Part shown: piece after piece, positions 11,301 through 23,025 of the stretch
How positions within the stretch are numbered: position 1 is the first letter of the stretch
Layout of the letters: each line of letters opens with the position of its first letter
Source: Pithys albifrons albifrons
Taxonomy: Eukaryota; Chordata; Aves; Passeriformes; Thamnophilidae
Length of the DNA: 64,000 nt
NCBI RefSeq assembly: GCF_047495875.1
Contig: NC_092461.1
Location: forward strand, 52,447,511 to 52,511,510
Reading direction: 5' to 3'
Notes under the pieces: model-generated
Told to the model about the DNA's origin: nothing
What the model saw: only the letters and a program-made list of their open reading frames with translations
Database searches by the model: none
Made by a program: the position numbers and the translations under genes

Positions 11301-14300
11301 TTTTTTTGTTTGTAGAGTTCTGTGTGTCACTGTTTGCTTACTTTGTATGTTATTGTAAGATCCTTGTCTGTATTGCTAATGCTTTCTCAATATATAACAA
11401 TTTTTAAAGTTCAGAACTTTATGCATGTTTGAAATAGGTCAATCAGTTTATAAATTACTGATTTTCCATTTTTTGTTTAAGCTTTAATGTAACAGTGAAT
11501 CAATAGGACAAAATGTTTAGTTTGGGGATGAGGACAAGGGATTTTGGACTGCTTTTGGTTAGTTACTACAACATTGTGTCCTGCATTGCATCAGATTAAA
11601 ACTTGCAGTAGTGTCAAGTTGTATTTGTTATTAATCACTGAAGATCTCATGTGAAAGAAAGTAATTTATAACTCAGCAGCAATTTGCAGGTAAATTTTAT
11701 GTTACCCATTTGTTGATACTCTTAAGAATATAATTTTGTGAAGTCAAAGCGTTTATATGTGGCATATACTAGAAATATAGAATTAAAATCAATATGTATG
11801 CATTACTATCACTATTGACACATTCTCTGTTGTAATATGGCATTTTCTTGAGTCTGCATTGTAAGGTCCCCCCCAAAAAAATTGACTTGTAAATTCTACA
11901 TGTTTCACCCAGGTGATGTTTGCATCATTTTGCATTGTAAAGAGGCTTTGGCAGTAGGTTGTACATTGTAATGGACTTGCAGATGACATTAGTAGCATCA
12001 ACTGTCGGTTTGGCCAAAGAACTTTATGCTGTGTTACCTCCTCTTGAACTATAATGTGTGGTTTATGTACGCATTTGTGCTTGTTTATGTCTCAGCTGTA
12101 ACAGATTACTTGGAGAATACTCTGTTAAGGATATATTAAGTTTTGATCATCTTTCCTTTTGCAGTGTTCCAGTTTCCTTGTGCTTTTGAAAAAGTACACA
12201 AAACGTGGCATCAAGCTGATTTTTGGCCATTCCTATAAAACCTCACTTAAGTTTGTCTAATTTGTAAGTCATTGGCAAACACAGAATTTGGTCATTTTCA
12301 ATACAAGTTTGTTACACTTTAGATATAGTCCATAGGAACCAAATTCTTAGGGACAGCCTGACCAGCCTGAGCACATTGCACGGTTGAGGGTGGATCAGGG
12401 ATTTCTCAGCTGTGAATGCCTGAGAAATCAAGAATGAAAGCAAGAAAATGTGTCCCTCATGTTGCCATGAACAGGACAGACAGCCTCAGTGAGGAAACCA
12501 CTTTGTTTATATCCAGAGAGGATGACAGCAAGGATCCCAAGCAAAACTGTCCTGCTTTTGGAGCAGTAAGCTTTTTGGAGCTGTTGAGCTGTCCAGCTGG
12601 ATAGGTAATGACCCCTTTGCAAAAAACAAGCAGTAGCCTGGAACTGTTTGTAACTCTGGGATTTGGAGTTGTGCATAGTATATGTGCAGAAAAGGAGCAA
12701 GTTAAGCTTATTTAGAGACTTAAGCCATTGCTGTTTGTTGCAATTATTTCTGCTAGATAAAATCTATTCCTTTCAGAATAGTTTTTGTTATATAACTGTA
12801 TATGCTAATTTGCTGTAGTTGAGTTTTGAAAACACATGATTCCTAAGTGAACTTCTGAGATAGCACTGAAGATGTTTTTCAGCAGTCCAGACGTTAAATA
12901 TATTTTGAGAGTTTCAGATACTTTAACTCTGAAGATCTAGTAGGCATCTCTGAAGGTTGTTTTCAGATTAAATATGGTAGAGATAGATTTAATCTTTTCC
13001 TAAATCTCATCCTTCTCTGGTGAGCATACCCATGTACATATGTTCATAGGCACCTACATGCCCAACAAGATACACCTGCAGTGAGTTGATAAGGAGCTGC
13101 ACATGCTGCAGAGGCTTTACAGCCACATCAAGGGTCAAAGAAGTCCCTTGGGAATAGCAAGTAGAGCTGGTCTGCTGATGGAAAGCTGCCATATCTCCAT
13201 GTCTTCTAGTGTTTCCTTATAAGTGGTCAGCTCAGGACCAAAAATAGGCAGGGTTGACACAAAGGCTCTGTTAAAGCATCATGAATTTAAGGGTCCCTGT
13301 ATGGAATCATATTAATTTGCATTGGAATTTCTATGCAATTTAAGTTGTATTCAGTGTTCTTACATCCAGAGCCAGCAAAGGCAGCACAGGAAGCATTGCT
13401 TACCTCCACAAAGATGGATTTCTTCTCTTCCCTGCTCCTTCACCTTCCCTGTTCCAGTTTTGCCTTCCTAGTAAGAATTACAACTAGAGCTCTAGGTTTT
13501 TGTGTTTGGATCATAAATATTACTTTTCTGCTTGGTCTACTGAATGGATTACACTTATGTAAATCAAAGTTATGTAACTTGATTTGGAAAGATTACTCTT
13601 TCCAAATATTTCGTCAGCCACTCTGCAAGTAATCATTGCTGCATAACACATGAAAATTCTAAAAAATATGACTCATCCCTTGTGTGCCTCTTCCCAGGGT
13701 AATGTCATAAATTTTAAACAGTCCTGTTTAAATAATTTAGGATAGGAATATATTGGGTTTCATGGTTGTGACAGTGGGTGCAAGTTTTATTGATTATTTG
13801 TATTTTAAAGACTCTTTACTAAAATCCAGGGACATCAAAGATGGCCATTAATAAACACAAACAATACATTAAAAATGTTTTTCCTTCCAATATGTGCTAA
13901 AACAGATGTTAATACCAAGGATACATATTCTTAATAAATCCCTTTCTGTCTGCTTGCTTTTTGTTACAGATCTCAAAGTCTTAGTATTTCAGGAACAGAG
14001 ACTTTGTACAGTACAGAAATAGTTTTATTTTTTTATAAAAAATGGTAGAAGTAATACCAAATGCTTAAGGGTATGCCAAACCATGTGTTTTCAAAGTGCC
14101 ACATATGGTTTCAGCCGTGTACCTTCCATTAACATTTAAACACAAAAAAATGCACACTTACATCTCTGCAAGCTGCTTCAAAAATTACTGCCTTTTGAGA
14201 AGGTTACAGTTAGCCTTGATTATGTAATAGCTGATTAACTATTTCTTAGTAATTTTATTTTTTTTGTAATTTAAATATTTGGAATTTTTTCATATCCCAT

Positions 14301-15169
14301 TTAGACTATAATTTATTGCAACAACATTCAATATTTACAGAACCCAAGTATAAATTTTGCTTTTGGATATCACTTTTGCTTTTTTTTTGTTAAGTCAAAA
14401 AACCTTTGCTTCATGAATTAATCGAAACAAATTTCAGTGTGGATGGCAACATTCAGAAGTACAGTAAACAGTCAATTTGGGTGGCATTTGACTGGTTCCA
14501 ATGTTTTACCGAGCTGATCTGGCTCACTGCAGCAAATGATGCCTGCAGTCTTTCAGAATTCTCAATGATGCTGCTTTTTCCTTTGATAATAGGACTTGTA
14601 CATCTATTTCTGTGGACTTGACAGAAGCTTTCAGCTTAGTTCATTAAATTTTTACGGTGAAAGCTGGAGTGAGTTGAATTTTTAGACACTTGAGAGGTTT
14701 AGGAAGAATAGTTTTCTACCATGGAGCTATAATTTTGAAAGTATATGCTCTCCAGCCTTCCTCCTCTGCAGTTGATACCCTTAACAGGTAAATGTTTCAT
14801 TAAATGGTGATGAGTGGGTTGTTTCTACTTGTTCAAATTAAGGACATCTGCCATCCCTATTATTGTATATAGAATGCTTCTATTAAAAAATAAAATTAGG
14901 GTTACAAACTCAGGTACCAAAAACTTGCCAATAGCACAACCTGAACCCAGCCCTCACATTGTGTTGGATATAATCATTAGGTACATGATTAAGGATTGTG
15001 TTTCCTTGGGCTTCCTTGCCAGTTTCAGTTCACAGAATGGACTGTGTGCACTCAGTGAGTCACTAGTCAGTATTTTCTTTCTACCTCTTTGTTCAGTTAT
15101 AGACCTACCCCTTGTTCTCAGCACACTATTCAAACTATTTTGAATTAATTAGCTAATTTTTTTTCCTCT

Positions 15170-15302
15170 GGTGCTCGTTGTGATACTATCTGAGTGCCTC
15201 CTAGATGTAATTACATTTCACAACAATCCTTGTGAGGTAAGAAATTGGTATAATCTCCACTTTCTAGGAGACAGAGCGAGAGTTGAGGCACAGAGAGAAT
15301 AA
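15170..15302 (-). mobile_element. MIR-type (CORE-SINE) relic
   Basis: The + strand reads TTCACAACAATCCTTGTGAGG, then TCTCCACTTTCTAGGAGACA and TTGAGGCACAGAGAGAAT. These follow the reverse complement of the MIR consensus in the expected order (CTCACAACAACCC..., CCATTTTACAGATGAGG, TGAGGCACAGAGAGG). It is diverged, as expected of an element of early amniote age. Confidence 0.6.
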
Positions 15303-15327
15303 AACCAAAAAGCCCCATTTTTATGGA

Positions 15328-15385
15328 AGGTGCAGACCGAATCAGCAAGGAGTGCATTGTCTCAGTGCTTTGCTATACCATACAG
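15328..15385 (+). repeat. 58-bp direct repeat, copy 1
   Basis: Begins AGGTGCAGACCGAATC and ends TATACCATACAG. By eye it matches 52 of 58 bases with the copy at 15661-15718, including a 27-base identical run around GTGCATTGTCTCAGTGC. The family is unknown. Confidence 0.8.
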
Positions 15386-15660
15386 TTAATCTTTCCCAAC
15401 CACAACTTCCAGTTACACCCGTCAGTGTTCACTGTTAATACAAAGGAGACTGAATCACAAGTCAAGCCCTCAGAAAAATATTTATTACTGAAAGCGGAGA
15501 TAAATGACTTCCCTTACACCACAGAGGAACTCTACAAGACATGCAAGTCCCGTTCTCTAAGGCATTATTAAGCTTATCTGACCACAAGACTGTACTATGA
15601 GTGCTTGCAGTCTCAGCCGTCTTCATCCCACACCTTTTGCTATCTACAACAAAGTGGTTC

Positions 15661-15718
15661 AGGTGCAGACTGAATCTGTGAGGAGTGCATTGTCTCAGTG
15701 CTTTGCTATACTGTACAG
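15661..15718 (+). repeat. 58-bp direct repeat, copy 2
   Basis: Begins AGGTGCAGACTGAATC and ends TATACTGTACAG, 333 bases downstream of copy 1 in the same orientation. The sequence between the copies does not itself look repeated. Confidence 0.8.
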
Positions 15719-16790
15719 GCTTTTTCTCCTGCCACCTTTCGTGTTTTTCCAGCAGTTCATTTCTTTGCCCTGAATGAGCCAGAGGTCCCATGACAGTGTA
15801 GTTAGCGCAGCATGTTTTCTGTAAAGACTTTATCATTAATGCATGTGCATAGTGGGGCACATCAGGTCACTGGAACACTGTTATTGCTGACATCTTCAAA
15901 TTTACTTGACTTTGCAACCTTAAAACTATTCACTTAGTGGAAGCTGGCTTACAGGGGTGGTGATTGGGTGGGTGACATAGTTTTGTACCACTAAGTTATA
16001 GATATTAATCTGTTGGTTTTTAGAGCAAATTAACATTGCTAAATAGATTATTCCATATAATTTGATGTTTTCATCTATGCAAGGTGGACAAGGTTGAAAA
16101 TCTTATCTTTCCCCTTTGAGATGATGAAGTGAATTGCTACATTAAGAGGTCACTGAATTCAGTGTAAACCATTCATATCATGGCATGCAGTGTTTTGTCC
16201 AGTTAGTTTTGCACACTTTTGCTCACAGCAAAGAATCTGAAAGATCAAAATTTTCTCAAGTTGAAGAGCAGAATGTACCAAAGGGATTTCAGGGAAACTG
16301 ATATAATGATCCAAGCTTTGGCTCCTGCTTTGTCCTCATGGACTTGCCCACTAGAAATGATTTGTTTGATTCTGGGTCTTCTACTCCTCCTAAACTCAGA
16401 ATTGATTTGGATTTGTCTTGCAGGGTGTGATCTGTCAAACGAAGCCAGTTCAGGAGCTTAATTGCCTCCATCTCTCATGTTGTGCCTAAATCTCCTGTTG
16501 CACTGTTACTCACCTGCAGAGCACCTATCAAACCTGGGTCTGTAAAATTACATAGAACAGTGTAACAATTAGTAGTTTTAAGTTGACTACCTTTAAGACT
16601 ACTCCAGTAGTTTGAAAAGTTGAATTAGGGAAAGAATTGAAGGATTGAGAAGTGGGCTCTGTTTACCAGGAGGTTGCATTGCTCTGAGTGCTCTTCATGT
16701 CTCTGTGCCATCCGTGCCCTTCTGAGCTCAATTGTTGCCACTTTTTATGTTGCAATGCCATGTTGCCCTTAAATGATTTCTTCTGTTGTT

Positions 16791-17164
16791 ATTTTTGACT
16801 TCTGGGCAGTCCCGTGGTGTAAAGGAGAGCACTCTGGACTCTGAATCCCAAAGACCTGAGTTCAAGTCTCAGTGGGGACCGTCCTCTGGCAGTTCAATGC
16901 CTCTCTGCCATCCAATCCTGTCACATCTCGGATGCTCAGCAGGGTCAGCCCCACTTAGTACCGGGTGCTGTGACAGTCCCGAGGACTTCACTGTCACTGT
17001 CCAAGCTCGCTCAGCCGTGGCAAATGGACCCTTAGGACTTAAATGGTGGGGCCTCACCTAAAAAATCCACTGTGCAGGCTGGAAGGGCACACCCATGTGG
17101 GGAGAGCCCTTCCGAAATCTTCGTTCGCAAAGTTTGGCCATACATACATACATTTTTGACTTCT
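16791..17164 (+). mobile_element. tRNA-Gln-headed SINE with RTE-LINE-derived body, intact TSD
   Basis: The insert 16804-17151 is flanked by a perfect 13-base target duplication, ATTTTTGACTTCT (16791-16803 and 17152-17164). Bases 16809-16880 form a tRNA-Gln(CTG)-like head: GTGGTGTAAAGGAGAGCAC (A box), GGACTCTGAATCC (anticodon arm), GAGTTCAAGTCTC (B box). A segment of about 97 bases follows that I do not recognise. Bases 16978-17100 match the 5' region of the LINE at 45002-46547 (minus strand), and 17101-17140 match that LINE's 3' end. The tail is a short CATA microsatellite, typical of RTE-mobilised SINEs. The perfect duplication suggests a fairly recent insertion. Confidence 0.9.
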
Positions 17165-18419
17165 ATTTTCTCTGTCATTGCCTGATCTGCTCCTGTTCTC
17201 ATTTCTTCGTCTCAAGTCATCCCTTGATTTCCCGTTTTTTAGTTGACTTTGAATGTTGAGGGTCAGAGATCAGGGGCAGTAAGTTTTTCTTGCACCAGCT
17301 CCTGCTCAGAAAATCCTGACTTTTTCTCTGCTGCTTATACTGTACCCCTGTCCTAGTCTGTCCCAGTGGTTCTCCCCATCTGTCTTCCTAGCATAATCTG
17401 TTGTCTTCCTACTCTTTATACCCCCTGTATGGTTTCTAGCCTTTCCCTGCATGCTTTGCTTCCAGCTCAGACTCAGAGTCTTTTACTCAGTTGTCAGATT
17501 TCTGCTGATTTAACATCAGCCTTCCTTTCCAGCAATAATTTTTCTTTCCAGGCTTCATCTCCCAAATTACTCTTCCTTGTAGCTGGTCCTTATTCCCTCT
17601 GCCATCCTTCCCTGTTTGGTGTCAGGAGAAGGGATGATGTGTCAGAAGGAGAGGGCCAAGTTAAAATTCCCCACTGGCATGTGTGGAAGAAACCCAGCTT
17701 TGGTCTGAGCAGTGAGAGCTGTGACTACAGAGAAGTCTATTCTCAGCCTCAGTTAGAGCATGTCCAGGGTGTAATCCTCAGGAAATTAAGCTGCAGAGCA
17801 TGTGCAGACTGCATTTATTTCCAAGAGCATTTAGCTTTCAGGGGTGGAAAAAGTTTCACCTCTGCCAAAAAAAAAACCCCAACCAAAAATGTGTTATCTT
17901 TTTCACGGATTTTTCGATTCTTCAATATTGAGTTAGTAGAGCTTCTGCAAGGAATAAGAGTTTATTGTGGCTCAGACTGCATTAATCTGTTATTTTTGTT
18001 CTCATAAATGGTGATTTTTCTTTCACTGCCACTTTTTGTGAACATTGTGCGTGTTTGTGAATATATGGGCTTAAACTGAGACAGCATGGAAGATGTACTA
18101 TGGACTGATTAAGACCTGGCAAAGTTATTAGTTATGTGAAATAAAATCTACTAATGGACATCCCCATAGGATTGCATATTCAGTAATCTAGACACCAGTT
18201 TGATTGGCATTTCAAATTATAAAGAGGTTTTGACACAGAAATTTTAGAATATTTATATTTCTCGATAATTTGCATTTTTGTTTAAAAATAATCTTGAGTT
18301 TAAAACAATAATGTGTTTATCAAAGAAAACATTCCTGCTTGAAATATAAGTTTGTAGGTGAGTTTGCTAACAATGCTGATACATGCAAAATGAATTACAT
18401 AACCATTTTGTGTTTGAAA

Positions 18420-18560
18420 GGGGTACAAAACACTGGGTTGTAATCAAATGACTCTGAGTTGTAATCCCAGCTGTCATTGATTCGTGTGGGTTTAAGGCAA
18501 GTCAGCTCAACTCTTACAGGTTGCACTTCTAAAAGTCTCACAAAAGTGCTGTGAGAAGAG
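18420..18560 (+). mobile_element. MIR-type relic
   Basis: GACTCTGAGTTGTAATCCCA, then CTGTCATTGATTCGTGTGG and AAGGCAAGTCAGCTCAACTC follow the order of the MIR tRNA-derived/CORE region (GGGTTCGAATCCC, CTTACTAGCTGTGTGACC, GGGCAAGTTACTTAACCTC). It is heavily diverged. Confidence 0.5.
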
Positions 18561-21500
18561 TTATTACATATTTTTCCAACTTGCAGGCACACTACTATAC
18601 ATTTACATGTTAGCATAATGTTAAGTTTTTATCATTAGACTGAAATTGCTTTGCAAATGAAGGATGATGATATCTGTCTTTAAATATTCCTGAGATATCT
18701 TAGAAGTGTTTAACATACAGATATTTTGTATGCAATGAGACATTTAACTACTTCTGTTTTCAAAATGTTATGAATTAATTTAATTAAGGAACCTTTTGGT
18801 TACTTCCTCTGCTCAGAAGAAAGAGTTGGTGCTGGCCCTCGGGAGCAAGATCCATGGCACATGTTTAGAGTGACTGTGGAGGCTGCAGCAGAGCACTGCC
18901 GTCGAGTTTGGGTTGTGAGTCATTCAAAGCCCAGATATTTTGCCACAGTCCAGTTTTTTTTGCTCTGCCTCTCTCTGTTTCTTAATTACACCTTAGTGCT
19001 ATAGAGTGCAACTTGAATCAAAGCTGTGTTTAAGTTGTCATTTTTGCATTGTGGCAGTGCTTTTTATTGGGAAGATTCAAAGCAGTTCAGGGAAAGCTCT
19101 CTATTGTTCCATACATGCTTACAACGTGGAAGTTCAATTATGGAGCTGTTGGGTAATTTGACAGGTCCCATGGTTTAAAATCACCCCAAACTATCAGTAG
19201 CTGCTACAGAAGAAGGGGCAGACTCCCAGTTTCCTTGTTCCAAACCTCACATACCCCTTGCCTATACTGACTGTCATTGATGATGGGATTCATTGAGCTG
19301 ACTTGCCTGCAGCTTGTGGATGGGAAGCAGAGAGGGAAGGAAAGGTGAGCCCTTGGGCTTTGGCAGCAGCCTGCAGTTGGATGGGGTTAAGCCATCCATT
19401 AAACCACACCTCAGGCCAAGGTTTCTAGTACCTGGCTCACTGGAACATGCCCTCTCTCTGTGTGGTAACTACTGTGTGTACTCACAGTGCTGCAAAAGCT
19501 ACAGTGAACAGTCCCCTGAAAATGCACGCTTGAGTTACCTTCTGTAGTCTTTCATAATGCAGCTACTTTCTTGCTGCATTGGATTTTCTATAAATCCTGC
19601 TCATCAGAAACTGGTTAAACTAGTTTGCCATTGGAATGTTCCCTGTCCCCTCTCCTGGATCCTGTCCCGATTTCTGTAAATCATCACCTTCCTGAGGGTG
19701 CTGAAACTTTTCCTCATATCAGTTAAGCTATGCTTTATATCTTGAAACTTAAGTCCTTGCTTTCTCGAGCACAGAGAGAAAGCTTTATTTGTGGAAGTTT
19801 TTTAAAGCCCTGTTAGCCATGTCTTTAAAGTTCCCTAGCCCTTCATTCTGGAAGGAGAAACTTGCTGCTTGCTGCAGCTTCTTCATGATTCAGCAAACCA
19901 CACTGCTGGGCTGAGTGGTTTGCTCTTTGGGAGAGAAATGAGTGGGCATGTTTTTGTGATATTTCTCATACTGTGGCACATGCATAGTTCCTGTTACTTA
20001 TTATGTTCACTCCAAACTGATTAACAGCAGAGCTCAGAATGTACAACTGAAGTTTATCGTCCAGGGTCTCAGCAAACCCAGCTCTGTTTCAGGTAGTGTC
20101 TAAGGTCAGTGAGCAGCAAGGGGTTTCTGCTGAAGCCACTGCTGTCTGTATTTCTGTATCAACCACTGAACTTAGTCCCTGTGAGTAACATGCCAGTCTA
20201 ATTGCAATTCCTGAAAAGCTCATGACAGTGTATTTATCAAATTAGAATATTCTGCTATTGCACTGGAATAAATCTTTGAAGTTAAATAGGTGTGATGCTG
20301 AATATAAACAAAACTGATAAAAGATTTAATGCAAGTATTTAATCAGCATTGTTGGTGAACAGATTTAGGTTTTATATGTGAGGAAATTGTATGGAAGATA
20401 ATTTTGAGAGAATGTAATTATTTTTGCATAAAAATGTTTAATTAAAAAAACCCCACCCTACACTTTTATCTGAAACTATACTGTAGTTATTGGTAAAAGG
20501 AAAATATGTAGCATAGAAACAAATTGTTATTGAATATTTCTATAAACAGAAGTTATGATAATTCAAAAGACAAATTGAGGGAAGAAATCTGATCATTACA
20601 GAGAGTATTATTTTTCATTTTTCCCATAGGAATATGGTAGTATTATATGGAATATTGGTGTCAATTTGCTTCTCACTGGGGGAAGGTTGCTTTGAGAATC
20701 CTTTTAAGCAAAAGTCACTATTACAAAAAGCTAGCAGTTTCCAGCTCTCTTTCTAAATTTTTTGTTTTTCAATTATTTTAACTTAAGAAGAGATAAGAAG
20801 GGTTTGAAGACTTGTTATTGCCTTGAAAATTAATCTACCAGTGATTCAGATAACACCACGCAGGACTCCCTGAGTAAAAGAGCAATGGCCATAAAACAGA
20901 TCTCAGAGGTCACCAAACTCAGGCAGGAGGTCAAAGGAGGAGACAAAGAGGTGGCCATTGTTTGTAGATGGCCATCCTTCAGGAGAGAAGAAGAAAATTC
21001 TGCAATGAAATCTCCAGTTCTTGCAGTAACAATTTAAAATCTTAATACAAGGAAAGAAGTTTGTGATTAAACCAAGAGAATCCATTAGGGGAAAAAAAAG
21101 AAAATAATCTTGTATCTATCTGTTGAATCAGTTTACAATTAGAAACTCTATAAATATAGAGTGAAATTACACTTTTGTGTTTTTAGCAAGGTACAGGTTC
21201 CCCTCTTCCCCCTCACGCTTTCACTTCTCTAAATCTTATCACTTGTGGTTACTGAGATCCAATAGAGCTTTTTATACATTTCTACTGAACTGCAAGGATT
21301 TATTATTGCTCTTTGACTCATTTAGCAGAATTCATCTGCTAAGAATCCCCCACATTACAAGAAGGGCTTCTCTGTTTCATTTTCTCATCCCTCTGTGGCA
21401 TGCTGGTTGGTATTCAGTAGTTGCTCTGTTACTCCTTGGAGATGGGGACATCTGCCACATGAAACTCTACAGATGATGGCTAATGCCCTGAAGAAACATC

Positions 21501-22824
21501 CACATAAGGAAAATCCTATCTGCTTTAGGCACTGTGTTAGCATAGAGTTCTATACAGACAATAAAACTTTCAGAGTGCTTTGGAAAGAAAGTTCCATTCA
21601 AAAATTACAGCCTTTTTCATTTAGATAATGCAATACCTTCGTAGTGTTAGTCTGAAATAATGCACGCGTTGTAGGCTTGTAACTTATGAGTATTTTTCAG
21701 TTTTAAGAATAGGTAGACTTGATGTAGAAGTAGTAAAGCTGTCTCTCTATTGGACCAGTACTGTGAGCAAAAGTTTCCTTTTGCCACTTCTTTATGTATC
21801 AGCACACCTGGAAGTTTTGAACAGGTTAGTCTGTGGCATAAGCGCTTTTCTGTAACAGATTGGTACAGTGTTGAATCTCAGATGGAATCAAAGGAGCAAA
21901 CCGATTTTAAGCTTTTAACCAGAATGCAAGGGTATTTTAATGAAAATTAGTCTGATTCTCCCTTTGAAGCTGTGCATGTGCTGAAAAGGAATGCTACAGA
22001 TATTCCTTTAGGTAATGCTGGGGACTTACGTACCATTACTTATCTCAGATTGCTAACTCTTGTGTTTATTTTTAATCAATATTATAATCAACTGCTGTCT
22101 GTTCTTTCATGATTTCTTAACCTTACTAACCTAAATATTTACTATTCATATTTACATCCATGACTCTTATAATTAGGTACCTGCTGGCAAATGTAAATCA
22201 ATCTAAGCCTAGTAACAGCATTTGAGTTGCTGCAAACTCAAGAGATGGTCTGTTTCAAGATTTACACAGTTATTTTTCAAGGGTTCAAGGAAAGGATTTG
22301 AAATATATTTTGCATTACTACAGTTATGATTATTCTGCCACTTAGTACAGATGATTTTAGCTCCAGTCTGGTTACTGGTTACTGTTTCCTGAGTTCTATG
22401 TTCCTGTTCTTGCTTCCAGGGCATTGCCCAGCACCATCTCACCAGGGCCCTATTTTCATTTTCTGCTATGGTAATTTCCCTTTTGCTGTTTTACCAGCCT
22501 TTCCTTTTATTCTTTCTCCACTCATCTTGTATATATGTCAAATTAGGAGCTCACTTACTAATGCACCAAGTATTCTGCTTTCCCTGGAAGTGTGTACTTT
22601 CTAAAACAATTTTACATTTTGGGTTTTTTCAGGTTGAGTCCTTATATGCTGTTCTCTGGCAGTCCAAACTTACCATAAGCAGCTCAGGGCAGGAAATGCA
22701 CCACTTTGTTTATATAGGATAAGATAAAATGTATAGCTTGTCATTGATTTTTTTGAAATGCAAATGACTGTATGGTTTGTCAGGAGAACCTGAGATATTC
22801 TTTGTTATTTTATTTCCCTTTTAG

Positions 22825-23025
22825 ATGCACTGAATTTGCCAGCATCAGGGACTGCAAAGGAAGAAGCAGCTCAGGAAGCACCTGACTGCCTTGCAAAGTA
22901 TTTCAGTGTCGTGTGGTGTAAGGCATCAAAAAAAAAGCACAAGAAGTGGGAAGGAGATGCTATTCTTATTACAAAAGGAAAGTCAGTAATATTGAAAGAT
23001 ATGGAAGGCAAAAACATTGGAAGAG
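22825..23025 (+). CDS. RAD54B: RAD54B exon, first in window
   Basis: Begins with the last two bases of a codon, so an upstream coding exon is required. Encodes [13 protein letters not shown], then the well-conserved [19 protein letters not shown] stretch and ends after KNIGR. The donor is AAGAG|GTACTG. The first in-frame ATG in this exon is at 23001, too late to be a sensible start for the full enzyme. Confidence 0.95.

Larger units (their letters stand above)
7615..22824 (+). other. RAD54B intron between FSBP and the first in-window RAD54B exon
   Basis: About 15 kb without a recognisable exon. It holds the SINEs, MIR relics, a 58-bp direct repeat and a short CCTT microsatellite (9514-9530), listed separately. 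A pyrimidine-rich segment at about 17160-17600 keeps a long frame open by composition alone. The acceptor is TTCCCTTTTAG at 22814-22824. Confidence 0.8.

Noticed and set aside
16809..16880. tRNA-Gln gene (plus strand)
   Set aside because: The A and B boxes and anticodon arm are recognisable, but the acceptor and anticodon stems mismatch and it lies inside a TSD-flanked SINE.
16786..17061. 91-codon open frame
   Set aside because: It is a translation of the SINE itself, entered from the target duplication.
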